The position numbers and the translations under genes were made by a program. Under the pieces are notes generated by a model. The model searched no databases. It saw nothing but the letters and a program-made list of their open reading frames with translations, and had not been told where the DNA came from. A DNA stretch of 64,000 bases from Torreya grandis (taxonomy: Eukaryota; Streptophyta; Pinopsida; Cupressales; Taxaceae), in the NCBI GenBank assembly GCA_037957365.1, contig JARHVA010000021.1, positions 2,838,501-2,902,500 on the forward strand. The letters run 5' to 3'. Shown here in pieces: positions 12,883 through 24,749 of the stretch (positions are counted from its first letter, which is position 1; every line of letters starts with the position of its first letter).

Positions 12883-12905
12883 AAAGGTAAAGTGTGGGGG
12901 AAAAA
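12883..12905 (+). other. Element G polypurine tract
   Basis: A purine-rich run ending AAAGTGTGGGGGAAAAA lies directly before TGATGAGC. AAGTGTGGGGG-type tracts next to the 3' LTR are common in Athila-like elements. It would prime plus-strand DNA synthesis. Confidence 0.75.
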
Positions 12906-13375
12906 TGATGAGCATTCTATATAGCTCATTATATCTCATATAAATTGTCTATAAGTGTTGCCTCTTGGTTATATATTACTTTACATTTAATAGTTAAAGT
13001 GTCATCTAAGTATGAAATGAGTGCAATTTTATTATGTTTTTATGTGATACATTTTTGATTTTATATATTGTTATTTGTGTCTAACTTGGATGAAATGAAT
13101 ATAGTTTTGCATACAAAGATACATCTCTATGGCAAGATTATTTTGAGAAGTCATCAAAAATTTTGGAAACACCTTTTTGGCAATAGTTTTAAAGACTTAA
13201 CATAGAATGCATTGAGATATGAAGATCTTTAGATGATCCCCAAAGATATACAACTCCAAAGACACTTTGAAGATGCTCTGAAAACCTGTCTAGTCGTGCT
13301 TTAAAGATGCCAAGCCACACTTTGAAGATGCCTAGTTGTACTTTACAAATCAATATAACAACTCCAAAGATATAT

Positions 13376-13471
<96 letters not shown>

Positions 13472-13874
13472 TTTCCTTATATAGATATTACTATTCATAG
13501 TAATAGTTTAAAATGATTCAGATATAAATGTAATTCTATTTTATAAAATTGAACATAATCTTTTTAGATATATGTTAGTTATACTTGATCTATTATTAGT
13601 TGAATCAGTTCAAATGCCTTCTTATAAGCGTGGGATCTTATTCATAGATCTTCTATTTTAAATAAGTGTATTTAGTTGCTTAGATCACCAATTTTATATT
13701 TTGAGAATATTTGTTGATATGTGCTTTAAATACATGTCTCCTCATTCTAGGATAATAGTAATAGAGAACAAAATGGAGAGAAGAATCGTTCAAGTGTACT
13801 TTCACAAAATTCATAGCATCTGTATATGTTCCTTTTGATAATTAAGTATTAATAAAGTTCAACATTCCATTTCA
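12906..13874 (+). repeat. Element G putative 3' LTR (right end uncertain)
   Basis: Starts TGATGAGCATTC right after the purine tract. No partner LTR is in the window, so the right edge is a guess: a CA at 13873-13874 in an AT-rich stretch. It contains the (CA)45 microsatellite. Confidence 0.5.
13381..13470. repeat. (CA)45 microsatellite
   Basis: Ninety bases of uninterrupted CA dinucleotide, inside the putative 3' LTR of element G. The poly-Thr-His open frame across it (13307-13516) is an artefact of the repeat. Confidence 0.99.
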
Positions 13875-14689
13875 TTACTGAGTAAAAGCTGATCCTATTT
13901 TTAGGAAGGAGCAAGGCCCCACTTCTCTTTAAAGATCAAGATAATTGGTATTTCTAATTTATAGTTTAAAAGTGTATTTTTTTAATACAGGTATATTTCA
14001 TTTTATTGCAAGTGTGATTTCCCTTTCAATGCAAAGTGTGATTTATCTTTTAATTAAAAGCATATTTCTTTTAATGAAAATGTGCTCTCATTAAATGTAA
14101 AGTTTGTTATAGTGAAATACAAGTGAGTTTCCTTTTTTCAAAGTGTGTCTTTCAAATTTCATAAGTAAAGTTTTTTAACTCATCCCAATGTTCAAAATCT
14201 ATCAAGAAGTAGTCTAGGTGACAATAGGTAATCAACATTCTCACATTTTGAAATACAACACTATCTTACCCAATTAGGCAAGTCGAGTGAGGACAATATA
14301 GAGTTTTATGCCAGATGTTTAAGTTCTAGATGTTGATAGGTGAATCAAAGAATCCTTTTAATAAGGAATGCCATAGGGAATATTCAGTTAGCAAAACTTT
14401 CTAGATTTACTTTTTTTACAACATAGAATTAGAAACTTATTTGTTATCCTTAGAATTTAAACATCAACATTAGAATAAACACCACCTAAACAATTAACTG
14501 TTAACTCAAATATCCAACATCTCATTTCATATAGCCTTGGACACTGGCCCTGGTAGAAAATGACACCAATCCATTGATTGGTTAAATGAAAGTTATAATG
14601 AAAACCTATCATAGAGCATGATAATATGATACAAATGACATCCAAATAAAATTTTGAAATGATGTTAAACTATATTAGACCTTTTACCA
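13875..14689. other. Unassigned AT-rich sequence with a degenerate repeat
   Basis: No coding domain seen on either strand. Between about 13969 and 14172 the words AAGTGTGATTT, AAGTGTATTT and AATGTAAAG recur every 25-35 bp in T-rich context, suggesting a very degenerate tandem repeat. Confidence 0.4.
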
Positions 14690-14900
14690 AGTTTGACTAT
14701 ATAAGACCTTGCACGAGACCATAGGACTAAATAAGTGAACATAAAACCATAACTTAGATAAAGCTAGACAAAGACACATATGACCACATGGGACTCTTTA
14801 GGACAATTTTATACCATTCCAAGACCATATAACACCCATATAAAAGTTTTAATTTAGAGGGGTTGACCTATTTTGACTTGGGGTCAAAATTTGGTCAACA
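14690..14900 (-). repeat. Fragment of an L-family LTR end
   Basis: About 210 bp resembling the ends of both L LTRs (35400-35607 and 57900-58102). Shared features are 'gaccatatgacaccc'-like words, a short GGGG tract and a terminal palindrome (14862-14899) built from GTTGACC and GGTCAAC, ending GGTCAACA. The rest of the LTR was not recognised to the left, so this is a truncated or very diverged relic. Confidence 0.6.
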
Positions 14901-16815
14901 ATTATTTTACTGATCCAATGTTTAATTAAATAAGATAAATATTCAAAGTCTAAGAACTTTGATTTGTTTTTGAAATTTGGTCAAAAATAAAAAACATGTT
15001 CCTTTATTTAGGGCATGGATGACATAATAAGGATACCACCATCCATTTGAGTTACTCTAGTAATCATATTTTTCTCATAGTCTACACATCCAAGGTAATC
15101 TGCACGTGTATAATGTCTCTTCTATGTCTCATAATCAACATGTGCTGTTAGAAGGTGATTTAGAGAATACACCAACATAGACATTAATTATGTAGTATAT
15201 ACCATTCAAAAACAAATGCTAAAATAAGCTTTGGACAAGTAACTTATTGTATTTTATTTTGCTTTGATGATCGGTTAGGTTGGGATCTATGTCATCCCCA
15301 TTGGAGCAACAAACTAGAAGTGTTTGTCCCCTCTCAAGTTTTTTTATTTCTAAATTTTGTTACTAAAGGAAAATGAGTTTACAAGGCACAATGGTCAAAT
15401 TTGGAACCTGAAATAGGTAAATGAATAAATCCATCACCACCAATATGTGGAATAAATTTAATACTGTTTGTCCCTTCTCAATTTTTTTTTTTTGTAAATG
15501 TTATTGTTGAAAGAAAACTATTTTACTAGGCATAAGGGTCAAATTTGGAACATAAAATAGGGAAATGAATAAATCCATCATTGCCCATATGTGGAATAAA
15601 TCTAATAATGTCATAATTTATTTTAATATCAACCTAACCAAATTTATCTCTTACCTAAGCATATTGGTTGGCTTGAGCTTAACTAACACTCACAAACTGG
15701 TGGGGTTTACACTTTACACAAATCAAAAACTTCATATCAACAAATACTAAATATTAAAAAAATGTGATTGCTTGTCCAACTAAAGTCAATGAATTTATGA
15801 GGGCTAGATAAAATTACCTAGTTGGTCGGCTCCAATGGAAAGTTTAGTAGTTCCTATATAATAAATATTGGATTGCCCTTCAGGGGATTGTTGGATTATA
15901 TGTTGATTTGAATTTATATCTCTATAAATATCTAAATTTGTCCATGATACCTACACCAAATCAGAATTCAGTGAAAAATATTTCTTTCAGATGATTAATA
16001 ATGTTGGCCAATATTTTATTTGGTTTAACTTTGATATGTAAGGCATCCTATCCTATTTGAGATCAATATACCATATCCCATTCGACAATATCTACAACCA
16101 TTTTTTTCATGCCTTAGGTCTAAAAGAAATGATATTATACAAATTATTCCAAAACATATTGGAAGACAATCCAAGTGCCCAACTTTCTTCATCATCTGCT
16201 ACTCCTAGGATGTAACTCCAGTTGTACTCATCGACACTTGTTCTTTATGTATTTTTGGTAAACTTGATGAAAAAACAAGAATAATAGGAATAAAATCCCA
16301 TAAATCCAAATCAGAGACTTCATTAATCTAGATAATAGTTTTTTAATATTTTTATAGTGAGCACAAAGGCTTTCTTGGAGATGTGGAAAGAAATGTTAAA
16401 TTGGTGTTAGTAGCTTCCACTATTTTTGTCTATCCCTCAATGCAACTCCTATATAAGTATATTTAAATTTTAAAAACCCATAATGGTATATGCAATAAAT
16501 GATTCTAATTATTTAATTTATTTATAATTTTTATTCTATGCTAGCAAGAGTTTGGATTAGGACTCCCATCTACAAAATTTATCCCCTAAAGTTAAAAATC
16601 TTGAATAGTTGGCTTTTCATAGTTTGTTGACCATGCATCTTCTAAACATCTTATTAGTTTAGCACTACAAAAACATTGAATTGCTCGATTTAAAACACAT
16701 GTCTATATCAATATTATCTTTGACATACTATTTTGGAAATATTTTACCTTTTATTTTCATGTCCACAATGATGCATCCTCTTCTCTCTGTTGTACTCATC
16801 TATAAAATTTAAATT
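14901..16815. other. Unassigned sequence containing a 144-bp tandem duplication
   Basis: No gene, RNA or element domain recognised on either strand, apart from the tandem pair at 15321-15608. Open frames such as 15565-15750 fall partly in that duplication and carry no motif. Confidence 0.4.
15321..15608. repeat. Two tandem 144-bp units
   Basis: Unit 1 is 15321-15464 and unit 2 is 15465-15608. Both begin TGTTTGTCCC and share GGTCAAATTTGGAAC and ATGTGGAATAAAT in register. They differ by scattered substitutions, so the duplication is not recent. Confidence 0.85.
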
Positions 16816-16989
16816 GGTCTTATACATCACTCCATTCCCATGATGTATATCAATATAAATATAGATTACTCATTGATAAACCTTTTGATGCTCAAGAATG
16901 GCCAAGAAAATATCATTAACATAGTAAAAAATAGATGCTTCACATTTATTAGCATGGTAAAGTAAGTTATATAGCTCACTGTCAATGTC
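16816..16989 (-). pseudogene. Fragment of a class I (RPD3-type) histone deacetylase gene
   Basis: On the minus strand one frame reads HANKCEASIFYYVNDIF (from 16956 down), LAILEHQKVY, a stop, then IYIDIHHGNGVMYKTN (to about 16816). Class I histone deacetylases contain HHAKKCEASGFCYVNDI, LAILELLK and VLYIDIDIHHGDGV in the same order and spacing. These are catalytic-core residues: the Asp and His of D-I-H-H bind zinc or form the charge relay. Enzymes of this family remove acetyl groups from histone tails in the nucleus. Only about 55 codons are recognisable, with one stop; sequence on both sides does not continue the protein. It is either one decayed exon of a former gene or a captured exon. The family call is firm; a pseudogene state is very likely. 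Confidence 0.85.
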
Positions 16990-17098
16990 AAGGTGATTTC
17001 TATCATCTTGTTATTGAAAATGATGCCGAGTGAAAAAAATGATACAATATCAAATGCAAGACGGAGCTACTACTCCCAAATTAGTCTCAGATATGAAC

Positions 17099-17200
17099 CA
17101 TATTTATAGAGAGCAACATCAATTGTGTCATACATTTATTATTATTTATCATATTTATAGATAGCAACATCACTTGTGTCATATATTTATTATTATTTTT
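17099..17200. repeat. Two tandem 51-bp units
   Basis: Unit 1 is 17099-17149 and unit 2 is 17150-17200. Both start CATATTTATAGA and contain AGCAACATCA and TTGTGTCATA, ending in ATT repeats. The units differ at only a few positions. Confidence 0.85.
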
Positions 17201-18827
17201 TGCTCCCATCTGAACTAGATGTTAGTGCATTTCTTTATGGGTTTCTTGTCTACAACTACTTGAGATCCAAATGAATGGAATGAACACAAATCTCCAGATA
17301 AAAGGACTTTTCTCAATTTCATTATTTAGAAATAACTTCTTTAGAAAGAATGTAACTAACCATACACATTGAATGCACAAGAGACCAACATAGGGAAGGA
17401 AAAAACAAGGGAAATATTTCTCTAGTTTGCATTTATTGAAAACACATGCACACAATGAAAATGAGAAATAGAAAAATAATCTAGAATTAAATAAACCAAT
17501 AAATATTTAAAAGAGTGTGAGGAGAAAAAGACCATGAAAAATCATTAATGGGTTTAGAGAAGCATGAGCCCGAATGATACATCTTGATATGAGCAGATGA
17601 GATGAGAATTTTGATAGCTTAAAGTGAGACAACATGTTGAGCACATTTTGAGTTTTGAATTGTGATTGTATGGCAGATCTCTCTTTAGAGGAAGTATGAA
17701 AAATAATATCATCATAAAATGAATATGAATGGGAAAAATTTAGCAGAACATTTTATATTTGGAATGAGGAATGCAATTGAAGTTGAGTGTTGTAATGAAA
17801 CTATAGGAACTCACACAGAGATCTTCAAAAAAAAAGTTTAAAAAATATGATCATTTCTAACATTTTCATATAGAGATTATTATTATTTGCCTTATTATGG
17901 AGCCTTGAATATCTCATATTCAAGTTGCATGCATGTTAGGATAGGAATTTGTTCTGGTTCACTTCCATACTCCTCAACTAGCTAGGGTATATTTGTAGAA
18001 TCTAGTAATCAACTTGAATTGGTCTTCTATTTATATTTCCACTGTGTCATTCATTAAGAGTTATTCATGCATATAGTTTTCACATTTAATCAATGTTGAT
18101 TCTTCTATTTTGGTGTGTTATTGATCAAGCTATAAAGTGAAAATCTCCATCTTCGAGAGTGAACATAGGAAATAAGAGTCAAATATTCGAAGATAATCTT
18201 TAAGCCCTTCAACAAAGTGTTGCATTTCTGAGCAAGAACAAAGCATTGACGAAGGATTATTTTTGTTTTCTTCCTTATATGATATGATATTAGAATATTA
18301 TTCAAATGTTGTTATTAAATAAGTGGAGCATGCCATTGGATTTTTGGAATTGGTACAATAATGTGGGTTGTTTTCAAAAAACACTGAAAGAGTTTTATTT
18401 TCTTCATCATAAAGAAAGATATCTACTTCATCATTATTGTCTTCACAATTTAAATATATGCTTCAGTAGATTTTATAATATGCAATTCAATCAGTGGTTC
18501 TAAAGACAAATTTTGTTCACCAAAAACTATAAAATTGAAGTAATCAAGAGATGTTGTAAGTGTTTTTAATTCTTGTCTTTTTGAAAAATGATATAAATGT
18601 TTTTGAATTTTCTCTAAAATTATATTCTATAGAGGATGTGAATTATTCACAATGAGTTTTTATTTCTTCATGATAGGCCCTATTTTGCATTTACTATTTA
18701 TTGTGTTTGAAAGAGATTTTATAACATGTCTCCTTACTTTCCTAGATAGAATAAGATCATCTTTAATCTCAAATTCTTATTGATGTGCATCTTCTGCATC
18801 ACATACTCTGCTTATAATCAATATGAA
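17201..18827. other. Unassigned sequence, possibly with decayed coding traces on the minus strand
   Basis: No known domain. On the minus strand 18800-18105 several frames look protein-like with few stops, for example IKDDLILSRKVRRHVIKSL (near 18760) and EMQHFVEGLKDYLRIFDSY (near 18220). I cannot assign them to a family; they may be a decayed host gene or gag. Confidence 0.3.
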
Positions 18828-19390
18828 TGATTTGGAGGTCATTTTTGGGCATAAAAAATTTCCAAGATCTCCCAAAACTAGTATAGTATGGAATAACATT
18901 CTGAGAGATTTCCAACACATATTAGAATGTGTAAAATAGACATCATATACTCCAGATACCATTGGTCAAAGTTTAATTCAAAAATGGTCAATAGTTAAAT
19001 GGTGATGTGGATGCGTGTATGACTGCCAAGTGGATAAATCGACATGTGACAAGTGGAAAACTAGTAAAAATGGTAAAAGGGTGTTTTTGGTTTTCACTTA
19101 CAGTCTTCAACACTTATGTTCAAATAAATGGGCCCTACTATTTTCTGGTTGGGGATTCTTAGACAAGATTGGCACACACTTTTTGCAGAGGGGTGCCTTT
19201 GCCTCCATTTCTTCATATTACTATTGTCATGATTTTGTATATATATGTCTCTGTCTATTTTACATGGTGTATGCAAGACTAATAATCCCATTATTTTAAA
19301 CCAAATACCATGTATCAATTTCTAACAAGTCAAGTCCACATGCTACCCACATGACAACATGTTTGGCACATATTCTCCAACTTACATGCC
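18828..19390 (+). repeat. Dispersed repeat H, copy 1 (uninterrupted)
   Basis: Matches 29949-30468 from TGATTTGGAGG onward, and its continuation from about 19343 matches 58103-58148, the other side of element L. Both copies begin with TG. Its right limit cannot be defined because copy 2 is cut by elements L and C2. No coding domain is seen; it may be an LTR or a non-coding mobile repeat. This copy shows what the L insertion site looked like before insertion (CTACC near 19343). Confidence 0.75.
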
Positions 19391-19557
19391 ACACATCAAA
19401 CTATTGGCATTTATATTTAAACCATATGCCAAAATTAATCCTACCAAAAGTGGCATGAAGCCAATTTCAAAACTTATTTTTACCTTATTAAAACCCATAT
19501 TCCCCATGTTACATGCCCCATGTGGGATAATTTTCCCAATAAAGGAATATGATAAGA

Positions 19558-19643
19558 GTCTTGAGCGCTTCACAAGGATTTGAACCCATGACTTGTGGTA
19601 GTCTTGAGTGCTTCATAATGATTTGAACTCATGAATTGTGGTA
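19558..19643 (-). repeat. Two tandem 43-bp units, each with a tRNA B-box-like word
   Basis: Units 19558-19600 and 19601-19643 both start GTCTTGAG and end TTGTGGTA. On the minus strand unit 1 contains GGGTTCAAATCC and unit 2 GAGTTCAAATC, close to the Pol III B-box GGTTCRANTCC. They belong to the tRNA-like sequence extending to about 19680. Confidence 0.85.
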
Positions 19644-19680
19644 AAACAGTTAAGCAACCTGGCCAATCCACCATACTTTT
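19558..19680 (-). other. tRNA-like / SINE-like relic with duplicated B-box
   Basis: On the minus strand an A-box-like TGGCCAGGTTG (near 19665) is followed about 36 bases later by GAGTTCAAATC and then, one 43-bp unit on, by GGGTTCAAATCC. This is the internal promoter layout of tRNA genes and tRNA-derived SINEs. It does not fold as a standard tRNA by eye, so it is not called a functional tRNA gene. Confidence 0.45.
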
Positions 19681-21983
19681 TCAAGTGTTATGAAAGGGAC
19701 AAACTTGTGTTTGTATAGGGGGATTAAAATCACCGTGTAAGGATTTTAATGGTAGATTTCAAAGTTTTATAATTTTGGCCAATCCCAGGGCATTTTCAGG
19801 TGTTAGTATAAACTAAAAATTTGTTCAAAATTTTGAAACACTCCATGTGGTATATTTTTGATCCCAATTTGTTTTTTATTTGATGTATTTTAAGTGATTA
19901 AAGTGATGCTTTGACATAGAATGCTTGGAAGAGATTCTACAAATGCTTCAGGAAGGTGGAGGATGATTACTGAGCATCATCAAAGTCTTCCAAATGTCTG
20001 ATGGCATGAATCTATAGGTTTTGAGATTCCATTATGGTATTGTAATTTTTTAATTTGTACTTGCAATCAATTTTTAATGGATCAGTTCGAATGAACCCGA
20101 ATATGTAGGCATTGCCAAACTTTGTAAAAAATTATGGTGTCATCTTTATTTTGATTTTGCATTCTAATTTAATCAATCAAGTTTAATTTTCAAAAAATCA
20201 TATTTTATCAGTTTACGACATTTATAAAAAATTGATATAAGTGAAATTTGGATTGATTGATCAAATGGTTGATTGAATTGAATTTGGTGAATTATAAAAT
20301 CAGGTTTGATCAATTTTAGATTCTTTTTAATCATGAAAATTGATAAATTAAAAGATCCATTTTTAAATTATTTATTAGTAGGGGGTCTACTATAGTTTAC
20401 ATATCAAGTTTTGTTGAATTTAATGGAGTTTAATCAGGAAATGAGTTTACAAAGTTTTATAATCACTTTCATTCATTTCTAGAACACTAAATCCATTTTC
20501 TATTTGATTAAATAAATTGAGAATATTTTGCGTCTAATTATTAAAAACCACTTTATGTACTAAGGGGGTAAAGATTGGTTTTAGATCAATTTGGTATCAA
20601 TGTAGTTTGGTTGCTATCATGTTTCCACTTATTTCTTTGTGTTATTTTATTTTATTTGATGATGCAGGATTGGTTAGTGCAAAGGATAATTAGAAGGTGT
20701 TCCAATCTGTTGAAAGAAGACAAGCTTCTAATAGCTAAGATTCTGAAACCACTAGTTCTCTAGGATCAACACGTATGATGAATAAAACACATTGTCACTT
20801 GAAGATGGGAGATGGTGATGAGGAAGGATCAACCTTTCTTTTTTGGGACACATTCAGATAAAATTCAAGGCATTTTTAGTGATGCACATCCAAGAAAAAT
20901 TAGTTGTAATCTTATTATCATTCTTACACAGAGGGCATAATAAGGTATGATGGTGATCTGATTTCATATTGGTATTAACACAATAATTTGGTAATGATAA
21001 CTAGTTGTGTAACCTTTATTTCTGGATAACTAATCATATTTTGGTAGCCTATGTCCTTAATTATAGGAAACAAGTGAAAATACCAATTTCCATGGTAAGA
21101 TATGGAAATGGCAATAGGGCATTGTTCAAAAATGAATAAATTTTTATAGTTCAAGTATTGAGTATGAATTCGTTGATAAATTGGTATGTCTTCATAACTT
21201 TGTTAAGTGTTGCAGGAAGCAAACAGTAAGTTTTTTAAAACCCCAACAATACACCAACCATTACTCAATAAGTGTGCACTTCAAAGTTCTCAAAGAGGTA
21301 TAAGTTATTTTCAAACGTAACTATGTATACACAATTTTGGTTTAAATCTTTTATGTGGGTTACCTTGGAAGTAAAATATGCCTTGATGTGGAATTTTTTT
21401 AAAAGCCTTTTCGAAAATGAAAAATGGATCATATAACTCTCTTAAGATAGAGTTTTAAATAAGATGAACCCTCCTATTTAGTTGTGGAAACCAGGGAGAG
21501 GGAACAACCCTTATTGAAAAAAATGGTTTAATTGGATAGTTTTTAAAAGCAAATATATGATATTGAGTAGTATGCTTAAGTTTCACTTCAAACACTATTT
21601 TTAGGGAATTCCTATTTATGTGGATTTGGGAATAAAATTTGATAACCCTCGTGTTTGAAAAAATATTTTTTATCTCCTAATTCAGTTTTCCATTGTGATA
21701 TAATTTTTTGGGAAATTAACTTCATTTGATGAGTTTTGGAGGTATGAATCATGGATAGTCATATGGTGAAGAAAATCTTCAAATAGGTTTAAAATTCTTG
21801 GTTTTCTCCTCACATTTATATGATATTTTGCTTACAATTACTTGTAGAGTTGTAAGTTGGTAAAGAAGCTCTTATTTTTGGAAAAAAAATCTCTAAGTTG
21901 ATACTGGAGTTTGACAGGTACAGAGGAAAGATTTGACAATCAATTTTAGGGACACAACAGTTAACTATGTTTTTTTTATAGGG
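19681..21983. other. Unassigned AT-rich sequence; no gene seen
   Basis: No domain, RNA gene or clear repeat pair recognised. The short open frame 20575-20763 has a preceding TGATGCAG that could mimic a splice acceptor, but its peptide matches nothing I know. Confidence 0.4.
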
Positions 21984-21988
21984 TGTAT

Positions 21989-22971
<983 letters not shown>

Positions 22972-22990
22972 ATCTCCCCCTTTGTCATTG
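22972..22990 (-). other. Element C1 polypurine tract
   Basis: On the minus strand CAATGACAAAGGGGGAGAT lies directly before the 3' LTR. It is the plus-strand primer site. Element C2 has the same tract at about 61748-61766. Confidence 0.85.
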
Positions 22991-23230
22991 ATGGTAACCT
23001 CAAATTGAAATTGACACATCTTGAAACCTACACATACTACCATCTAAAAAACATATAATAACTCCCCCTTACTGTAGCAACCTGTACCTATTCCCTGTAC
23101 TTATTTCTACACCTATACCTATACCTATACCTATTTCTATTCTTCTCCCCCTTTGACATCAATGGCAAATGGTCTATCCTAAAGCTAACACTTAGCTCCC
23201 CCTCAATTGATGCTGATCCTCAATGGTAGG
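22991..23230 (-). other. Element C1 3' untranslated region with a small hexamer repeat
   Basis: Between the RNase H end and the purine tract. It contains (ACCTAT)4 at 23111-23134 and further purine runs on the minus strand such as GGGGGAGAAG and GGGGGAGC, which look like extra copies of the tract. Confidence 0.6.
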
Positions 23231-24700
23231 AAGTAAAAGAAATTACTCCCAACTTATCCCACAAATACTCAAATGTGTCTTCTAGTAGTGCCTTTGTGAA
23301 AATATCTGTAATCTACTCTATAATACTGATATATTCCATCTTAACCTATTGATCTGTAACCTACTCTTTCAAGAAGTGATATTTGATAGGAATATGTTTT
23401 GTTCTTGAATATATCACTGGATTCTTAGAAATATTAATAGCACTTATGTTATCACAAAAAATAGAAATAGGTTCATCATATTTTACCTTGTTATCTTTCA
23501 AAGTTTGCTTCATCCAAAGCACTTGAGTACAACACAATACCACTACAATATATTTTACTTCAGCTGTAGAAATTGATACTAAATTTTTATTCTTACTTAG
23601 TCATGATACTAAGATATCACCAAAGAAGTAAGCTCCTCCACTTGTACTCTTTTTGTCATCCAAGTAACCTACCTAATCTAAATCTGTATAAGCAACCAAA
23701 GTGAAATCTCTACCTATGGGATACCACAATCCATAATCCAATGTCCCCTTGATATATTTAAATATTCTCTTCACCAACTAAACATGAATATCTTTTAGAG
23801 ATCAATGATATCTGGCAACCATACTTACTGCATACATGATGTCTAGCCTCAATGCTGCCAAATATAAAAGACTACCAATCATAGATCTATACAAAGATTG
23901 ATCTGTAATAGGTGAGCTTCATTCTTGCTCACCTTATTTCTTTTAATCATTGGTGTGCCAACTAGTGCACAATCCTCAAAACCAAATTTATTCAACATTT
24001 TCTTGGCATATTTACTTTGAGATATGAAAATTCCTTTATCTGACTGAAATATTTGCAACCTTAAGAAAAATGACAATTCACTAACCATAGACATCTCAAA
24101 TTATTTTTGCATATTATCAAAAAATTCTTTTGTAATATTTTCAATGTTTCATCTAAAAATGATGTCATCAATATATACCACAATAATCAATTGATGCTCA
24201 CCTTCTATTTTGATGTAGAGATTACTGTCAACAAATCCGCTCTTAAAACCTTGATCCTACAGGTACTTATCAAGTCTTGCATACCAAGATCTAGGAGCTT
24301 GTTTCAATCCATACAGTGCTTTCTTCAATTTACATACATAGATACTAATATTTGAGAGAATAAATCCCTCAAGCTACTCAATGTAGACCTCTTCTTCTCG
24401 ATTCTCATTTAGGAAGACAGATTTGGCATCCATCTAAAACACTTTGAAAATTTTAAACACTACATATGTAAGAAACATTCTAATAGCCTCTAACCTTGCC
24501 ATTGGTGCAATTTTTTTTTCAAAATCTATTCCCTCAATCTGAGCATATCCTTTACATACTAATCTTGCTTTATTCTTGGTCGCTTCTCCATTTTCATTCA
24601 ACTTATTTCTATAAACCCATTTTGTTCCTATCACATTATGATATTTTTGTCTAGTCACTAATTCCTAAGTATCATTATTTTCTATCTGATTTAATTATTC
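23231..24700 (-). pseudogene. Element C1 reverse transcriptase and RNase H remnant
   Basis: Minus strand. RT begins near 24658 with YHNVIGTKWVYRNKLNENGE, then KARLVCKGYAQIEGIDFEK, the usual start of copia RT. The active site reads VVYIDDIIF near 24185-24160. A later open piece (24094-23879) reads SYLS-type text: SELSFFLRLQIFQSDKGIFI then SQSKYAKKMLNKFGFEDC. RNase H follows: STSGGAYFFG (near 23630), STAEVKYIVVVLCCTQVLWM (near 23565-23506), DEPISIFCDNISAINISKNP and RTKHIPIKYHFLKE (to 23361). The order and motifs are typical of Ty1/copia. At least seven stops or frame changes separate the pieces. Confidence 0.93.
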
Positions 24701-24749
24701 AACCATTACCTTAACCCAATGCTTATCATGTCTAGCTTTTGAAAAAGTT

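Larger units (their letters stand above)
1..13874 (+). mobile_element. Element G: Athila/Tat-type Ty3 retrotransposon, 5' truncated by the window, split by element M
   Basis: Remnants of one Ty3-type element read left to right: RT, RNase H and integrase (480-3325), a downstream extra coding region (10270-12760), a purine tract (about 12883-12905) and a 3' LTR starting TGATGAGC at 12906. Element M (3391-9585) interrupts it. Athila elements are known for an extra 'env-like' ORF between integrase and 3' LTR, which matches this order; joining the two halves into one element is my inference. The 5' LTR, primer site and gag lie left of the window. All reading frames contain many stops. The LTR right end is uncertain: a CA at 13873-13874 is only a candidate. 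Confidence 0.6.

Noticed and set aside
13307..13516. Open frame with long Thr-His run
   Set aside because: It is only the (CA)45 microsatellite read in one frame.
19558..19680. Functional tRNA gene
   Set aside because: A-box to B-box spacing is too short, the B-box region is duplicated, and no full cloverleaf is apparent.
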